64,000 nt of DNA from Anseranas semipalmata (Eukaryota > Chordata > Aves > Anseriformes > Anseranatidae). Below the pieces are notes generated by a model. That model saw only the letters and a program-made list of their open reading frames with translations, ran no database searches and had not been told where the DNA came from. The position numbers and the translations under genes are program-made. Location of the stretch: the NCBI GenBank assembly GCA_013399115.1, contig VXAA01002996.1, positions 597,981 to 661,980 on the forward strand, written 5' to 3'. Positions 50,501 to 64,000 of this stretch are shown in pieces. Each line of letters starts with the position of its first letter. The first letter of the stretch is position 1.

Positions 50501-53500
50501 CTTTTCCTAGATGCTGAAAACCACCCTGCCTTTTAGCTCAACTAAGCTTTACAAGTTCCTGATCTGAGAAGCAGAAATATGTTTGTTCAACTGAAAACAG
50601 ATTTGCAGCAGCATTGCACATACCTTCACACCAATTTCCTCACAGCATCACAAATTGTCTGCAGTTTCAATGTCTTGTAATCAGTCATGCCTATTCATTT
50701 ATTTTTCCGAATAGATACTTCCTTTCCCACCCCTCCCAAGAAAAGAAAACAGATGTGAATTCCCATCTCCTTTCCATCTTCTTGCTCATTTGGCTTTCCG
50801 TGTTCTCTACACGGCAACCAGCATTCCCTCAATATCTTGACTTATCTTGCTTTTATTTGTGGATGTGGGGAAGCTTTAATAAAGATTTCTTAAGATACTG
50901 CCTTTGTTCATTCCCATCTAAACTAAACTTCTTCTAGACCAGTTCCTATCTAAATTAAATCCTACCTAATTGGACAGCTGTCCACGTCTTTCAGACAGGA
51001 AATTCAACTAGGTGAATGATTTCTACTCTGATTTGCCCCTCAAAATTCATGTCTGAATGTAAGTATTCTTTTTATGTCATTAATTAGCAAGGCAATACAA
51101 GACACACTACAGAATGTCATCTTGAAATACTAGCGAACCTCAGCTCAGAAGGAAGACTGTCATCTAGTTTCAACAGCTCGAAATCACACTTTAAGCTTCT
51201 GAGGAAAACAACTTGTGTGCATGTTGCGTACAAGTCTAGGAGCAGGACCTCACAGTACCGAATATTTAAGCATACCAGCAAGATGACTAAAAACAGAGCT
51301 ACAGATCTCTTGCAAGAAACGCCACACACTATATTTCCAAGTGATCACATGCATTATTCTAAGCCAATTCTTTAAAAATTTGAATCATAGAAATACTTAC
51401 ACCAGTGCTATCACAACACAAATTACGCATCAAAGAACCGTTACTCACCCTACAGTAACCGCAGTTCTTTAAAGGAGATATATTCTCTACAGATTCTCAA
51501 GCCTTTGGGTTCTTTTGAAGAGTGATATCTGCTATAGCATGCCCCCATTTTTTCCTTATTTTCCATCAATGACAACGTAAGAGGGGATTACTACAGAGGG
51601 GGAAGAAGAGTTCATCATACTCAGTACAGAAGCCAGGAACTGCACAAATAGGTAAGGAAAGCAGGAGGACACAGAATTCTGGGTCAAATATTCCTACAAA
51701 AGAGTATTAGAATGTTACTAGCGTCAAATGACAGAATTGTCACCAATGATTCAGAAAGGCAGAACTGTTCAGTAAGAATTTCTGTTATGTCTTTGGGTTA
51801 AAGACAAATAATAGTCCTATCACCAGATGCGAATGAAATGCTTCCCACTGACACTAAGTCAGGAAGATGTAAAAAAAAGCTACTAAAAGAAATACTTAGT
51901 AACAGATCAAAAGATCCTAATCAACAGATTAGGATAATTTTCATTCAGTAATTTTAAAAGAAGGCTGAAGAGCTTCCTCCAGTTTTAATGCTGTAAGCCT
52001 TGGACCACGTGAATGCTCCAGCAGGCTAGAGAAAAGCTAGCACTGTGGCAATACTGAAAAAGGGTTAACAAAGACTCAAGAAGTAGGGAAAGAATTAATG
52101 CCACTCAAAATGGGATTATGGGAAGTATGAGATTCAAAAGTAAGTTGTTTTTTGGTGTTTCTTTTTTTAAATCAACGATAACACCATTCTTGATATAATA
52201 TACTTGAGACTTCTGCACAGCAAGTGACTTACTAGGAAACAGTAAAACATTTTGATTAAGAAAAATTAAGTACAAAATGTACATGGAATACATGGATTAA
52301 AAATTGGCATGACATTTAAATGCAGACTGAGAACTATCACTTCTCTATGACAAAAGATGAAGAGGACATGTCACTGACAATGCAGATTTCTTCCTCCTTT
52401 CATCCTTAACAATTACTACCTTTTGAGACAATGCATCTCTTACAAGCAGTATTCCCACACTGACAGCCCATCTACAACCTATCATCTGAACACAGGTGCA
52501 TCAGGAACCTTATCTTCAAGCAGACAATCCCAACCAGGATCCTGGTGAGCACTCCTGGCATTATGAAAAGAGTGACAGCGTCCTTGTTAGAAACTTCAGA
52601 TGCTTTTTATGAGCCAGATGCACTAATGAGTTAGCTTGAGAGATCAGAAGCAAAGTATGAAATCCTGTGAAGAGGGTCAAAAGGCAACAAAGCCATACAG
52701 AACCCGAAGCAAGGAACCTATAGTCACAAGACTGCACAAACAGAGCAAATGGGTTGCCAGCCTTCTTGTAAGTTAAAGCAGTAGTGGAAATAAAATCCCT
52801 TGCCTCTAACTTCACAGATACTTCCTGTTATCTCCACAGGTGTAAAGGAGTTTTCCTCTTGCTTCATGAGTACCTTGTGAGAAGGATATTCGAAAAACAA
52901 GCAAGGAATGAGTACCTGAAACTGGATAACATATTATTTCATGAACATCCTAAGATAATTCAGACTGACCTCCTTAAATTCGCATCACCAGACACTCAAC
53001 ATACATGACAAAATATTCACTTAAGGGTAACATATATGCACCTCACCACCACTGGCTGTAAGAAGATGAATTAGACTGTGAGATGTTTTGGAATACAGAA
53101 AGCAGAGAAGCACAAAAATCACTGACATGGAGGATGCATGTTACAATTTAATCTTTTCAAGAATTCAAAGAAAAAAAAATGCACTTCTATACCCACAGCA
53201 GTAGATACTGCATTAAAAAAGACTAATTAAAGTTATACAAACTTTCTTACACTTGAAGTGATATAATTTGCTATATGCTTATAACAGCAAGATGGTGAAA
53301 CACGAGCATCAAGCATGATCAACTAATTCTTCCACAATTTATTAATTTCCTTTGAAAATGATGAGAAAATAGGGAATGTAATTCTGAATGCTGAAAGCAA
53401 ACTGTTTACATAAGATTGGCACATAAATAGCTCTAATTCCTGCACTAACTTAAATTTGTCGGTTTCCAATTTAATTTTTTCATATTAAAAATAGAACAGT

Positions 53501-56500
53501 GAGAATATCATTTTAAACTACTTTGATTTTACAACATGTAAACTAAACGCCTCAAATGGGATAGCCCAAAACAGATGTTACCAGATGAAAATATTTATTT
53601 AACACCGTTGCTTCAGCTTACTTAATGGATTTCATAAGACTTTTTTTAATAATCAGATTCAATTTCATACTAACACCATGCCCTTCTCACAAAAGCTTGG
53701 AAAAAAGGATGCCTTAGAAGGAAAAACTGCAAAACCGAAAGTAAAATTAATAAAGTTTTGAACTGGAACTTGAAAAGAGAAATCTAAGTTGTGTAATGCT
53801 GAAAACTAGCCAAAACCTTTTATAAAGTTCTAGATGCCAGAAGAAAGCTACGCTTTAAGTAGCATTCTGCAGAACTTCACCAGAAGCATTAAAACACTGA
53901 AACAACCACCCCAGAAAATAAAATTGTAAATACTCCATTTTTAATTATGTTTGGGGGGTTTACACTGTTTTACCTAACAGATGTCAGACCACAGCCTCAC
54001 AAGATACCAGCAAATGAGAGAGAAATTGTTACTTAGGCAACTATTTACCTAGAAAACTGCCAATTTTTTGGGGCCAAATTTAGAATAGCTGAATTATTTC
54101 AGCATGGTAGAGACTTCAGGTTCTGGCAGGAATGGAATGAAGTTCCCACCACAAATAGCCAACCACTCCCACTCTCTATCAACTGGTGTAAGTTGATCAA
54201 CAGGCATGATTGTAAGCTTCACTGGCAGCAGGCAGATGAGTCCCTAAATAGCTGTACATATTCCTGCAAAGGAGGAGCTGGGAAGAAAGATGTAGAAATG
54301 AAGACCTCAGTTTTGCTGTGGCACTTGAAGTCAACTCTTGAAAGGGCCCCCTGTGACTTTATTCCAACTGTAGACCGAACTGGAAAACTGTAGTTTTTTA
54401 TTTTTAAATAAATTAATGTTCCAGCTGAGTGTGTCTGGGTTGACAGGCAGCAGAGTTCCTTTGCAAGCCAATGCTACTTCTTTTCAGGTCACTTGCTAGA
54501 TTCTTCAGATGCTACTGGAAGAGTCAAAAGGATTATCACAAAAGATTCAATCCAGCTTCCTACAAAACGTGAAGCAACCTAGATCAGACCTGGTAAAATT
54601 GCTTTTTTTCAGGAAATAACCAATCTAAAACCATGATTCAATACATTAATAACTTAACTTAGACACTATTACTATATATTACTACCTTCCAAAAGGAATG
54701 TTACTTCATATAAAACGTTTGAAGAAGAAACCTACGAACATGGCAATAAAAGCAAATACCTTCCTTGAACAGGAACATTGCTAAAGAGCGGTGTGAACTG
54801 TGTGCCTAATGCCTCTTTTGTTACAGACAATGCAGTATTTTATTACAAAGTGCCAGTAAAATGAGTAGCCTACTGAAGAGTTTTCTCAGGCTTAACTTCC
54901 TCTCAAGACCAAAAGACCCGAAGCCAGAACACTGGTATAAAACACCTCTCTTTGCCAGTGTTTAACACATAGATACTACTTGCTGACACCTATCTGATCT
55001 GAAAAGCAAAGCTGAAGTTTCAGATATGACTAACCAATACCCTTCCCTTCCCCACCTCACGACAACACTGAGCACAAAAAGATGGAATACGAGCTCCGAT
55101 AAACAGCCAAAGATAAAACAAGCTCATCTAAAACTTCTCCAAAACAAATCCAGCGCAATGAAAGTCTCTGCATATGTACACCTGGTAATGTGGACATTTT
55201 GGTAGAAACATAATTACTGGACATTTTTCAAAGAAAACTGTACATTTACAGGACAAAACTGTTAGTTTTCTATGAGGGTTGCGATGACTTTCCATTATGT
55301 AAGCAAAACGTAGGACGTAGGTAAAGACATTTTTTCCCCTCACACACTCATGAGAACAGTGAGGATGTCCTTCACTGACTATCTGGAAAGCAAGGCTTAG
55401 AACACCTCTTGCACAACAGACTGTTAGCTACCAAAATCTAAAACCAAACCTTCAGTTTTCACAGCTACACAGCTAACAGAGCAATCTATATTTGAATTTC
55501 AAATAATTACCAACCATCTCTGACCCGAGACTAGGAATATGTTTGTTTTATTTTAGCCTCAAGTAGAAAAGTTTTGCTAAATGAAAACAGAAAATACAGC
55601 CTAATAGTATCTGTTATGGAAGGATAAGTGTTATTTTCATTGGTATTTTTACATTCATTTCCCTGAGGTGGAGGGAGAATATACAGGGAAACCCTCATCT
55701 TACTTCAAACCTCGTTGGTAGTTTGTAGAAAAGAGAAATAAAGTAACCTGTCACCCTTTAGCCTTAACTTCTCTCATTCTGCTGTCCCTTCCGCACACCT
55801 TCCTCTTTCAACTTAAAATTAAACAGTTTTTACTCATTTGCAGGTCAGAAGAGCAATATATTCTCCACTGAAAAAAAAATGATCATTTTACTCTCTGCTT
55901 CTACTTGTATATTTATTCTTCAACGTGAAGAAAGAGTGCCACACCATATTGCAAGGTGTTATAAAAAAGATGAACATCACTGAACAAGATTATCTTAGAC
56001 AACCTCGATATAGACAACATGCAAGATTCATATGGAAAAGATACTGAAGGTCAGTCAAGATAATTCAGTTTGAACACTAGATTGATTGTCACTTTGGAAA
56101 AGTGAGTTTCCTGTAATATAGTGGAGGAACCAATTAAATTCTCCCCAAGTTTAGGGGATGGCAGTTTTAATACCTTCCAGTCCATATATTACTCCTAGAC
56201 AAGTAGGAAAAATGTCACCATAAATCTCTGCCCTATCTTTAATATAACCAGGAGTTTATAGCTAGTCACTTCAGGTAATAGTTTCTGCTATTCCTTTGCT
56301 GCATCTGCCTGTTTAACCACATTTCACATATCCCATTTATTCACTTACATTCACATGTGAAATTCCTTACAGGAAAACACAGTTCGGGAATGCTTGATGG
56401 AATTCCCTTGCATTAGATTATGAACCAGCATTAAAACACTCTCAAGGAGTGTCAATAGACAAACTAATGTACATGCAGCTGGCTCAACTTCTTTTCCACA

Positions 56501-57355
56501 TGCTTTTTGTTTTGTTTCTTCTCTGCTTTTCCTTTTTATCTTTACTCTCAAATTCATGCTATGTTAATCCACCAGCAATAATATCATCTACATGATCCTA
56601 CACCAAATATAAACCTCAGAAATAAAGAAGTTCTCATCCTGCTTGTATTTCATGTTAGCCATAGGGCTCTTTTTCCAAGCGGTTAGAAAGCCAGCATAAT
56701 ATATGCTTTTTGTTACTGATGTCTAGGCCCACTGTCCTCATAGTCAACAAGGTGTGAGAAAGACAAACCAAGATTTTCTGTGGTCACTGGAAATAGAAAA
56801 TTTAAGAACCAAGATCACCCAGCAGAGCAAATGCTATTGGAAGCACAATCATCTGTTGCCTACAAGCCAATGAAGAACAGGTTTACCTAGGTCTGGGTAA
56901 CTTCTCTTTGGTATGTCCATAACATGGAAGTCATTTCCAAAACAAAAAGAAGTAGAAAAACATTCCACTTATTTTAAATTCAAATTTTAGATTGCAAAGG
57001 AAAAGTTAGCTTCTGATATAGAATATACCAATAGCAATAATTATGTAAGTATTATAATCAGTAGGCCTTAACTCAGCAGCTCCTCTACGCATTTTTACTT
57101 AATGTTGCATTCTGCTCACGTGTTTAAATAGGCATACAATACAAAACATTTATGCTTTACATTAACATGTACACTTCAGTATCTTAATGAAGCAGAGCCT
57201 TGGATCACATGATTATAGTAAAATAGCAGTTCCCAAGCTACTTTGCGCAGCGTTTCCCTCCAAAATTATCTCTACTACCCACTCTGCCCCTCATAACTAG
57301 ACTAAGCACAATGCCACAATGATAAGATTAAATGGCTTCTGGTACAACAAAACAT

Positions 57356-57390
57356 CTTGAACCTCTCTTAATTCTTGAACCTCTCTTATT
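57356..57390. repeat. Two-copy 17-18-base tandem duplication
   Basis: CTTGAACCTCTCTTAATT followed directly by CTTGAACCTCTCTTATT in the large SP3 intron. Confidence 0.85.
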
Positions 57391-58200
57391 CTTTTCTTTT
57401 AGGTAGCTACGCCCTAAAATTTGGAATGCATTGTATCGAATTTACCAAAACCAAACAAGCATGTTTATTTCTTCCTCACATTAAGAAATTCCTATTTTAA
57501 GAAAATCACATTTCTTATCTGCTTACAGAGATAAAACACACTGTGAAGCTCATCATTAACAACTGTACATTCTGAAACATAATGCAAATAAGTACTACTG
57601 GAAATTCATATATATTGTTAAGCACAGCCTCCATTTTGATATTCACGTGCTTGTTTCACTTCCACTTACATGAGCGTTGTACATCTTAGTTACACTGACA
57701 TTAAATCGGCAGGAAATGAATTTAACAAAACGTGAGATCAATAACAGCACCTCAGAGGGTCCACAGATTTTCAGGAAAAATAATGGTAAACAAATATTTG
57801 GATTTTCCATGAAAACTTCACCCATTTAGTAGGTGGTATGCTAATGACACTGCTGTCTTGGGAGTGCAGTTGATAGTCAGGTTTCCCTCTCCTTGATTTA
57901 GTATGCAGACTTTCTGCACCGTAACTTATAAGTACTGACAAACGTATTAGAAGTGCAGTTAACTAACATGACCACTTGAGAGTTACAGGAGCTTATACTA
58001 AAAGAAGTAGGGTAGGATCATGTTCTACCATTACAGTTGTTTCTTATGCAGCAATGCTTTCAAATAAGATCTATCATTACTTTAACCCACTGTATTTTGA
58101 AGGCTTCTGCAGCAAAACAATAATGTTATGATTATCACCATTCAAACCAACTACATACAATAATAAAAACAATTTTCTGCAAAAAGAGTAAAATAAATAC

Positions 58201-59563
58201 CTGCAGGACTGCCAGCATTTTCTCCTTGATGCAGCTGAATACCAGCAGAATCTATAGAGTTTACTGTTACTGTCTGTAGATTTGGCAATTGAGCAGTGCT
58301 TAGACTAACTGGAGTTGACGTCAATGCCCCACCTGCTGCAACTTGACCAAGAGTGAGAGTCTGCACAGGGGTTAGAGTTATTTGTTGACCAGGTGCATTC
58401 TGAATTTGCAAGTTCTGCAAATTCTGAACTCCTTGCACTTGAAATGTCTGCCAGGTTATCTGCCCAGAAGGGGTCACTGTTTGTGCCTGAATTAAAAAAG
58501 TTCCGGGATTCAGCTGCAGTTGAAGATTCTGAAGAGCCTGTTGAGATATACTTTGACTTGCTTGCACACCGTGGATTGTCTGTTGCGCAATACCTTGTAC
58601 AATCTGGGCTTGACTGGTTGGCTGCTGAGACTCTTGAAGCTGTATGTGTTGTACAATTGGCTGTGCTGTGGAGACCTGAATATTCTGAGCCTGTGTATCA
58701 TCAGAGACTGATGTCTGAATGTAATTTCCCTGAAGATCAGAACTGTGAACTTGACCACTGGTTGTGGTCAAGTTGTTTGCATTTTGTTCCAATATACTTG
58801 AACTGTCTATGGTAACGGGCAATTGCGATGAAGATGATGTTGGCACAAATAAGTCATTATCAGTGGCAGTTTCTGTAATTTCGGGAGAAACTTGCTCACC
58901 AGTCCTTTCAGAAGTATCTGAACTATCCATGGCCTGTCCAGTATTTATCAAGTGCCCATCTGCATTAATGCCTGCTGTCATGGTTTGAGAACCACTGCCA
59001 AGTCCCAGAGAATCTAGATCAACACTATTGATGGGTACAAAAGTAATATTTCCTGGCAGTCCAAGAGGGACGTTAGCAACTACTTGCGCTTGGCCAGGAA
59101 AAGACGAACCACCAATTGCAACTCCCTGAACCTGGACTTGACCGGACTGTGATAAAATATTCTGAATATTAGTTGAAGGTGTTCCAGAGGCAATGATGGT
59201 TTGATTAGAGCCAGGAATGATCTGAATTTGACCGGTTTCTTGATTTATACTGCTATTATCAGAAGAGGCTGCAAAGCCAAGTTGAACCTGCTGACCATCC
59301 GCTGTCTGGATCTGGGGTATTACTTGGTATTGTACGTTAGACACTGTACCATTCGACGAATCTGATCCTGGTGCAACAGAAAAGATTTGTTGATTTTGCA
59401 AACTCTGAATAGGAAGGACATACTGCCCACTTGAAGTTACTGTGGCAGCACCTGGTATCTGTACTATATTACCAGCTTCATCCTTTATAGTGGCAGGAGC
59501 TGCAGACAAGACCTCCCATCTATTTGGAGTTCCTGCTAATTGCACAGAAGCCAAATCCCCTGT
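58201..59563 (-). CDS. SP3: SP3 large internal exon: glutamine-rich activation region of transcription factor Sp3 (gene partial, 5' exons outside window)
   Basis: This 1363-base exon encodes 454 residues starting TGDLASVQLAG, plus the first base of a split Asp codon. Sp3 is a nuclear GC-box/GT-box binding factor of the Sp/KLF family that both activates and represses transcription. The translation is rich in Gln, Ser and Thr, with stretches such as QVQVQGVAIGG, VANVPLGLPGNITFVPIN and TLTPVQTLTLGQVAAGG, which I recognise as the two Gln-rich transactivation regions of SP3 rather than SP1 or SP4. On the minus strand it is bounded by an acceptor with a T-rich tract (ttctttttattcag) and a donor CTGCAG|GTATTT. 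The next exon continues in phase. Upstream exons for about 90 N-terminal residues (estimated from the roughly 780-residue mammalian protein) are not in the window. The 140-codon open frame on the opposite strand is a shadow. Confidence 0.97.
58928..58930 (-). promoter_or_regulatory. SP3: Internal ATG, candidate start of an SP3 short isoform (second of pair)
   Basis: This is the Met of MDSSDTSERTGE, 17 codons after the first internal Met. Its context GCC ATG G is an optimal vertebrate initiation context (G at -3, G at +4). It corresponds to the second internal start known for mammalian SP3 short isoforms, which lack the first Gln-rich region. Confidence 0.55.
58979..58981 (-). promoter_or_regulatory. 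SP3: Internal ATG, candidate start of an SP3 short isoform (first of pair)
   Basis: This is the Met of MTAGINADGHL, in context ACC ATG A with A at -3. Mammalian SP3 makes short isoforms by initiating at two internal Met codons at this place, between the two Gln-rich regions. The sequence around it is the same here. Use as a start is inferred from the mammalian protein. Confidence 0.55.
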
Positions 59564-62500
59564 CTGAATAAAAAGAAAAAAAGAAAAGAAAAAATTAAAA
59601 CAAGAGACATACAGATTACATGCTAGAACAGTCATGCAATTCAACACTAGAGATTGATATACTACTGAAAAACATGCAATGCAGCCCATGTAAACAACAG
59701 CAACTGAATTAGAACTACAAAATACAGATTTGTAAGTGAGCTAATGCTTAAGTCAGGGTAACCAACCTGTTGTTTGTGAGCTGCATGTGGCTCGCAAGCA
59801 GATCAAATGCAGCTCCTGGGCCATGGCTACATCAGGTGACCAGCAGCAGGGTTATTCTGGTGGGGGGGCTGCTGGGTAATCCAAACCCCTGGCTGTGGGA
59901 AGAAGGGAGCTGGCAGGGGCCGCTGAAGTTGCCATCACCAGGTTACCCTGGGACTCAGCTACACTCCTTACCTAGCCTGGCACCTACTGTGCAGCAATGG
60001 AGGAATTTCTTGAAGCCAGCATTGCCTCTGTCTCCTAGAGCTCCACTGACTTTTGACGCTGTGTTATATATGCTATATACGTGCACATCGTGACTCTCAG
60101 CAACACAGAGCGGGTTAAGAGGTAACTTAGCCATATGGCTGGAAAGACCAGATAGCGCAACTTGAATTGTGCATAACACAAAGTCCTAGTATTTATAAGC
60201 TTATATGAGTTACTGTTTCACTAGGCAAAAAGGCCTCTAAAACTAAGGATTTCTGCACTGAGATCACAGTTGGATTAGTCATATGTATCTGTTCGGGAAA
60301 AAAAAAAAAAGCTATCTTCATTAAGTTGGACGAATAGAAAAGGTCAGGGTTTCAACACAGACCCCCCGATGGTTAAAGATTAAAGAACCTAAGGATTGAC
60401 GTAGTATGCTTTTGTTTCTTATTCAGTAAAGGAAAGGTAAATTGCACTTACCTTTCTTTACCAAAGCAAGCTTTTTCAGAATAGAGTATTAAGAATTAGA
60501 TTTAACATCCTGCAATGCTTAGCATAGATTTGTGTAGTTAACCAACGTGGTATTGTAAACAACCATCAATTTCAAAAAGATGTACATAAGTTTCTCCTAA
60601 TCTGTTTTATGGCACTATTGTAAACCAATGGAATAATTTAATATTTAGCAAAAAGTAAGTAATTTGTCTTACAACTCATTAAGCTTTAATTGTGAAACAA
60701 ATTTTGTCTCTTTGGCAGAGTCCACAGTACATTGAAAGAAAAGTTCTAGCTTGTCCTTCTGCACCGATCCCATGATCGCTCCCGTTGGGCAAGTTACCAG
60801 AGCGTATCGCAGCTTCCTTCTAATGCTGCATGCCAACTTCCTTTAGAATAAAACCTGGATATGCAAAATATAGCACACAGCTTATTCTTCTCTAACATGG
60901 CATCGAGATTTAGCCAGCCCGAATGGATCCTGTGGCATGCATCAGAATGAATTTAGTCCACAAAGTAGGCTGGGACTTCACTAGTTTCACTTTCTTATCC
61001 TATTCTGAGCTGCAACGCCAAAATGTTTAGATATTAAAAAAATACTCAAGCTTAAAAAGTATTTTTCTTATATAATAGTTTTACTGTGCTTGGCAAGCTT
61101 CTTTTCCAATAAGGAAACCCACATCTTGGTTCTAAATTCCTCTCAAAGAGATGTACAAATAATAATTGTCAATAAAGAAAACAATGCAAGCCTTCCTTTT
61201 GCCCTGAAAGAGATATATAATCTTTCAAATAGTTTGTTAGTAAATAGATGCAGCATCACCAAAACAAAACCAATTTTTTGGCCTTAACGTTTCAAGGAGC
61301 AGAAAGAGAAAAAGGGGTCTTGGTAATCCCATCTTACTATTTTCTTTTCCTCTTATACTGATTTGCCTTTCACTTAAATAACAGTTTTAAATCCTTTAGT
61401 CTTTTAAGCTTATAACTTACAAGATTACAATAAAGTTCTGCAATATTCCATACCACACCATCCTACCTAGAAAAAGGCAAAAAAAAAAAAAAAAAACCGT
61501 TTTCATCTACTACCCCATTAGCTTTATAATCTTGTGTTTAATATTATTTACACATAGGTATTGGTTGCTGAAATACTGCTAAGAAAGTTCGTGACTACTC
61601 AATCTGCTTGTATATAAACATTTATTAACTGGAAGTTTTATAAAGTATCAAAAGACCCATAAAAATCATAGGTAAAGAGCATTCAGAAAATACCAAAAGC
61701 AAAAATATAATCAGCATGTTTAATGCATGTTATTATAAAATAAATGTGGAATATAATGTGCTGACAGTAACTGTTAGAACGGGAGAGAAAGGGATAGTAG
61801 TGGGAACCACTGCAAGTCTGATATAACTCCTTGCTGATTTAAGATTAAGTAACCTAGAGTATCCCCTATATAAATAGTTCAAAGGGAACCTGTCTCCTTC
61901 ACAGTACAGGAAGGACCTACTTTATTCTTCCCCTCCTCCCTAAATGTAAGTTGATTTCCACATCCCCATTCAACAGCCTTTGCCCCTTTTCACGTTGGGC
62001 ACACATCTCTCCTCACCTTATTGTGACACAGGGAAATCTTCACCCAAATGCTGCTCCGTAAGGGTTTTAGCTCAATGCAGCCACTCTCTTAACAGATGCA
62101 CTTGTCAGTTCATGGAAAAGTTGGGGATGGTCATGCATGTGGCTATAAAGCTATTGCTACACATAATACGTTATTCACATGTTGCCCTTACAGCCAGCTA
62201 TATCAGAGACTACCAAATGAATCATGAGGGAGGGGCAAAAAGAAGGTGAGGTTTTCAAGAAGCTATCTGCCACCTATCAAAAGTACTAGTATTAAAACAT
62301 GAAAAAAAAAAAGTATGATGGTAAAGAGTATTTGAGGATGATTTCTAACCTCAACTGGTCATCATCCTGTCGCAAAAAGCTCAACTGTTACACCCTTTCT
62401 CAAACACTCCTGAAATAGTAGGACATTTATTGGACTCCTTTTCCTACTAAAAGGAGTAGTCATCTTTCACTGCACCCTCAAGGAATTAAGAATTATTGTA

Positions 62501-64000
62501 GTAACTCAAAGTTCTACCACTGATGTATAAGCAGCAACATCTACAGCCCACTCACTCACTCATCTTTACAGCACAGTCCTAAATAAAACACTTTGTTTTC
62601 TGTCTCTCAGCCATCCATCCGTGAAAAATACTTGAAGGGTATAGATAAAGCAACAGTTCTTTTCCTTATCAACTGATACTCAGGCAGTGTTTTTTTGGAA
62701 GCTGTTCCTTTAAGAGAAGGCTGGACGGTTGCAATCCAAATGCTGTGTGTCAAGAGGAAGGGACAAAGATCTGAGGAAAGTTCAGCACTAGCACCACTTA
62801 GCCAAGGAGGAGAGAACAGGAAGCAACTGGGAGTTCACTGGAAGCAGTATCAGGAAACAAGAGAAGGAGACAGCAACAAAGCAGAGAGAGTAGCTGGAGC
62901 AAGGCACAGGAAGAATTAAAATCAAGTGATACGTCCACCTGAAGAAAGGTCAAGTACTGGCAAAGAACGGAAGCAACAACTGCTATTCAGCCCGTCTTCT
63001 GGTTCAACAAGCCTTGTATAATTTCCAGGTGGTGAAATAAAGAGATGTCTCTGAACCAAAATTCTCATGCCTGAAGAATGAGGGGTCATGATAAATAAAA
63101 ATCTAATAATAGTCTTGTTCTTTTTTTTTTTAATTAGAGAAAATTAAAGCAACATTAAGTCAAATGTGGAAGGAGACAAGAGAAACAGATACACAAGGTA
63201 GATAAAATACCTTTATAAAATGCTCTAATGCACGTTGAGGGATGGGACTTGAGTTGAAAAAAAAATCCTTCAAAGTAAAACCATCCCTGTGATAACCGAT
63301 ATATGTTGTAGGCACCTGCATTTCAACAAGCCAGATGTGATCAGCTGGACATATGTCCATCATCACCATCAGCATTCTGCTGCTAAAGAACTACCAAAAG
63401 TTTATCTGTACCAGTCTGTGGTGGATTGCCTTTTGCAGCACTTTTCAGAAAGTCAATTTTTCCCCATTTAGTCCTGGAATAAAAGCATCAGCAAACAGGC
63501 AAGCAGAGGTGGACAGATGAGTCAGGACCTCCTAAACGTTTAAAAATCACATACCTAATGAACAAGATTGGCCAGTGCCTCATCCAAATTGTTGTTTTAT
63601 GAAAGAGTTAGGGCTATAATGCATGAGCTTAATACCATGTGTTTACCAAGCTACAGTAAATTATCTGTGCATTCTTGGGTTATTACAAATATAAGATAAA
63701 ATGTACTTGCTTCAACTCTTTCATTAAGGTATGAGCTAATACATTCTATCTTGTATTTGCCATAGGTTAAAAACATGCTCAACATCAGTCACTGTGGTTC
63801 AGATGACACAAAGCTTGTTAAGGCAAATTAATTCCGTTGAATGTTTCAGAAGCACTCCATTCAGAGAAATACATTTTTCCAAATCAAAAGTTTAGAGAAT
63901 AAAAGAATGTTTCAGGGAAAAAGTATCACCAGGGGCTGCTTAAAATGTTATTAAAAAAAAAAAAAAAAAAATCCGGCAAAATGCATTTAACATTAATTAT
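59564..64000 (-). other. SP3: SP3 upstream intron (partial, runs off window)
   Basis: At least 4.4 kb upstream of the Gln-rich exon. There is no GC-rich exon or CpG island here, although the SP3 first exons are expected to be GC-rich, so they lie beyond 64000. Apart from a possible degraded transposon end near 59.8 kb and A runs at 61.5 and 63.95 kb, I see nothing specific. Confidence 0.75.
59757..59850 (+). mobile_element. Possible degraded DNA-transposon (hAT-like) end
   Basis: The stretch cagggtaaccaacctg followed by gagctgcatgtggctcgc resembles the ends of hAT-type non-autonomous elements (CAGGGGT...CAACC, then a GC-rich palindromic GCATGTGGCTCGC). I could not find a convincing inverted partner within 450 bases, so this may be a truncated copy or a false match. 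Confidence 0.3.

Larger units (their letters stand above)
45343..58200 (-). other. SP3: SP3 large intron
   Basis: 12.9-kb intron between the Gln-rich exon and the SUMO/Buttonhead exon. It contains homopolymer runs (a 28-base A run at 47.5 kb) and an 18-base tandem duplication at 57.4 kb. Open frames here are short and AT-driven. No other gene or structured RNA was recognised. Confidence 0.8.

Noticed and set aside
58393..58815. 140-codon plus-strand open frame
   Set aside because: It is exactly antisense to the SP3 Gln-rich exon; the openness follows from the codon composition of that exon.
1..64000. tRNA, rRNA, CRISPR or bacterial-type operon features
   Set aside because: None is visible; the sequence is eukaryotic with introns and LINE insertions.

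Overview
The window is vertebrate nuclear DNA, most likely from a bird. It has AT-rich introns and intergenic sequence, two 5'-truncated CR1 LINEs with the sauropsid-type 3' end (repeated ATTCTATG), an older L2/L3-like LINE tail, and a split gene recognisable as SP3. Nothing bacterial, viral or CRISPR-like is present. Most open frames are chance frames in AT-rich or pyrimidine-rich sequence.

The right-hand part (about 35.3-64 kb) is the 3' portion of SP3 on the minus strand. Four coding exons are placed to the base: 59563-58201 (glutamine-rich activation region), 45342-45150 (SUMO motif and Buttonhead box), 38304-38108 (zinc fingers 1 and 2) and 37100-36784 (zinc finger 3 and the C terminus). 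They join in phase into 689 codons plus stop. About 90 N-terminal residues, the promoter and any CpG island must lie beyond 64 kb. The 3'UTR runs from 36783 to about 35.33 kb, where an AATAAA precedes a U-rich stretch. A CR1 copy sits antisense in the 38.3-45.1 kb intron.

The left-hand part (1-35 kb) looks gene-poor at first sight and holds one CR1 (3.85-4.58 kb), one L2-like tail (21.3-21.9 kb), short tandem duplications and an isolated GC-rich patch (29.2-29.8 kb). It also holds a series of small minus-strand exons with good splice sites at 30975-30827, 30614-30541, 30423-30377, 30154-30135, 27276-27148 and 23303-23145. These join in phase without a stop into a 191-residue leucine-rich C terminus ending in a stop codon, with an AATAAA about 340 bases downstream. 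I do not recognise the protein. Two further possible exons at 32.9 and 32.2 kb also join in phase with each other. This apparent second gene, in tandem just downstream of SP3, is the most interesting item in the window. It rests on manual splice-site and frame reading only and needs transcript or homology support.
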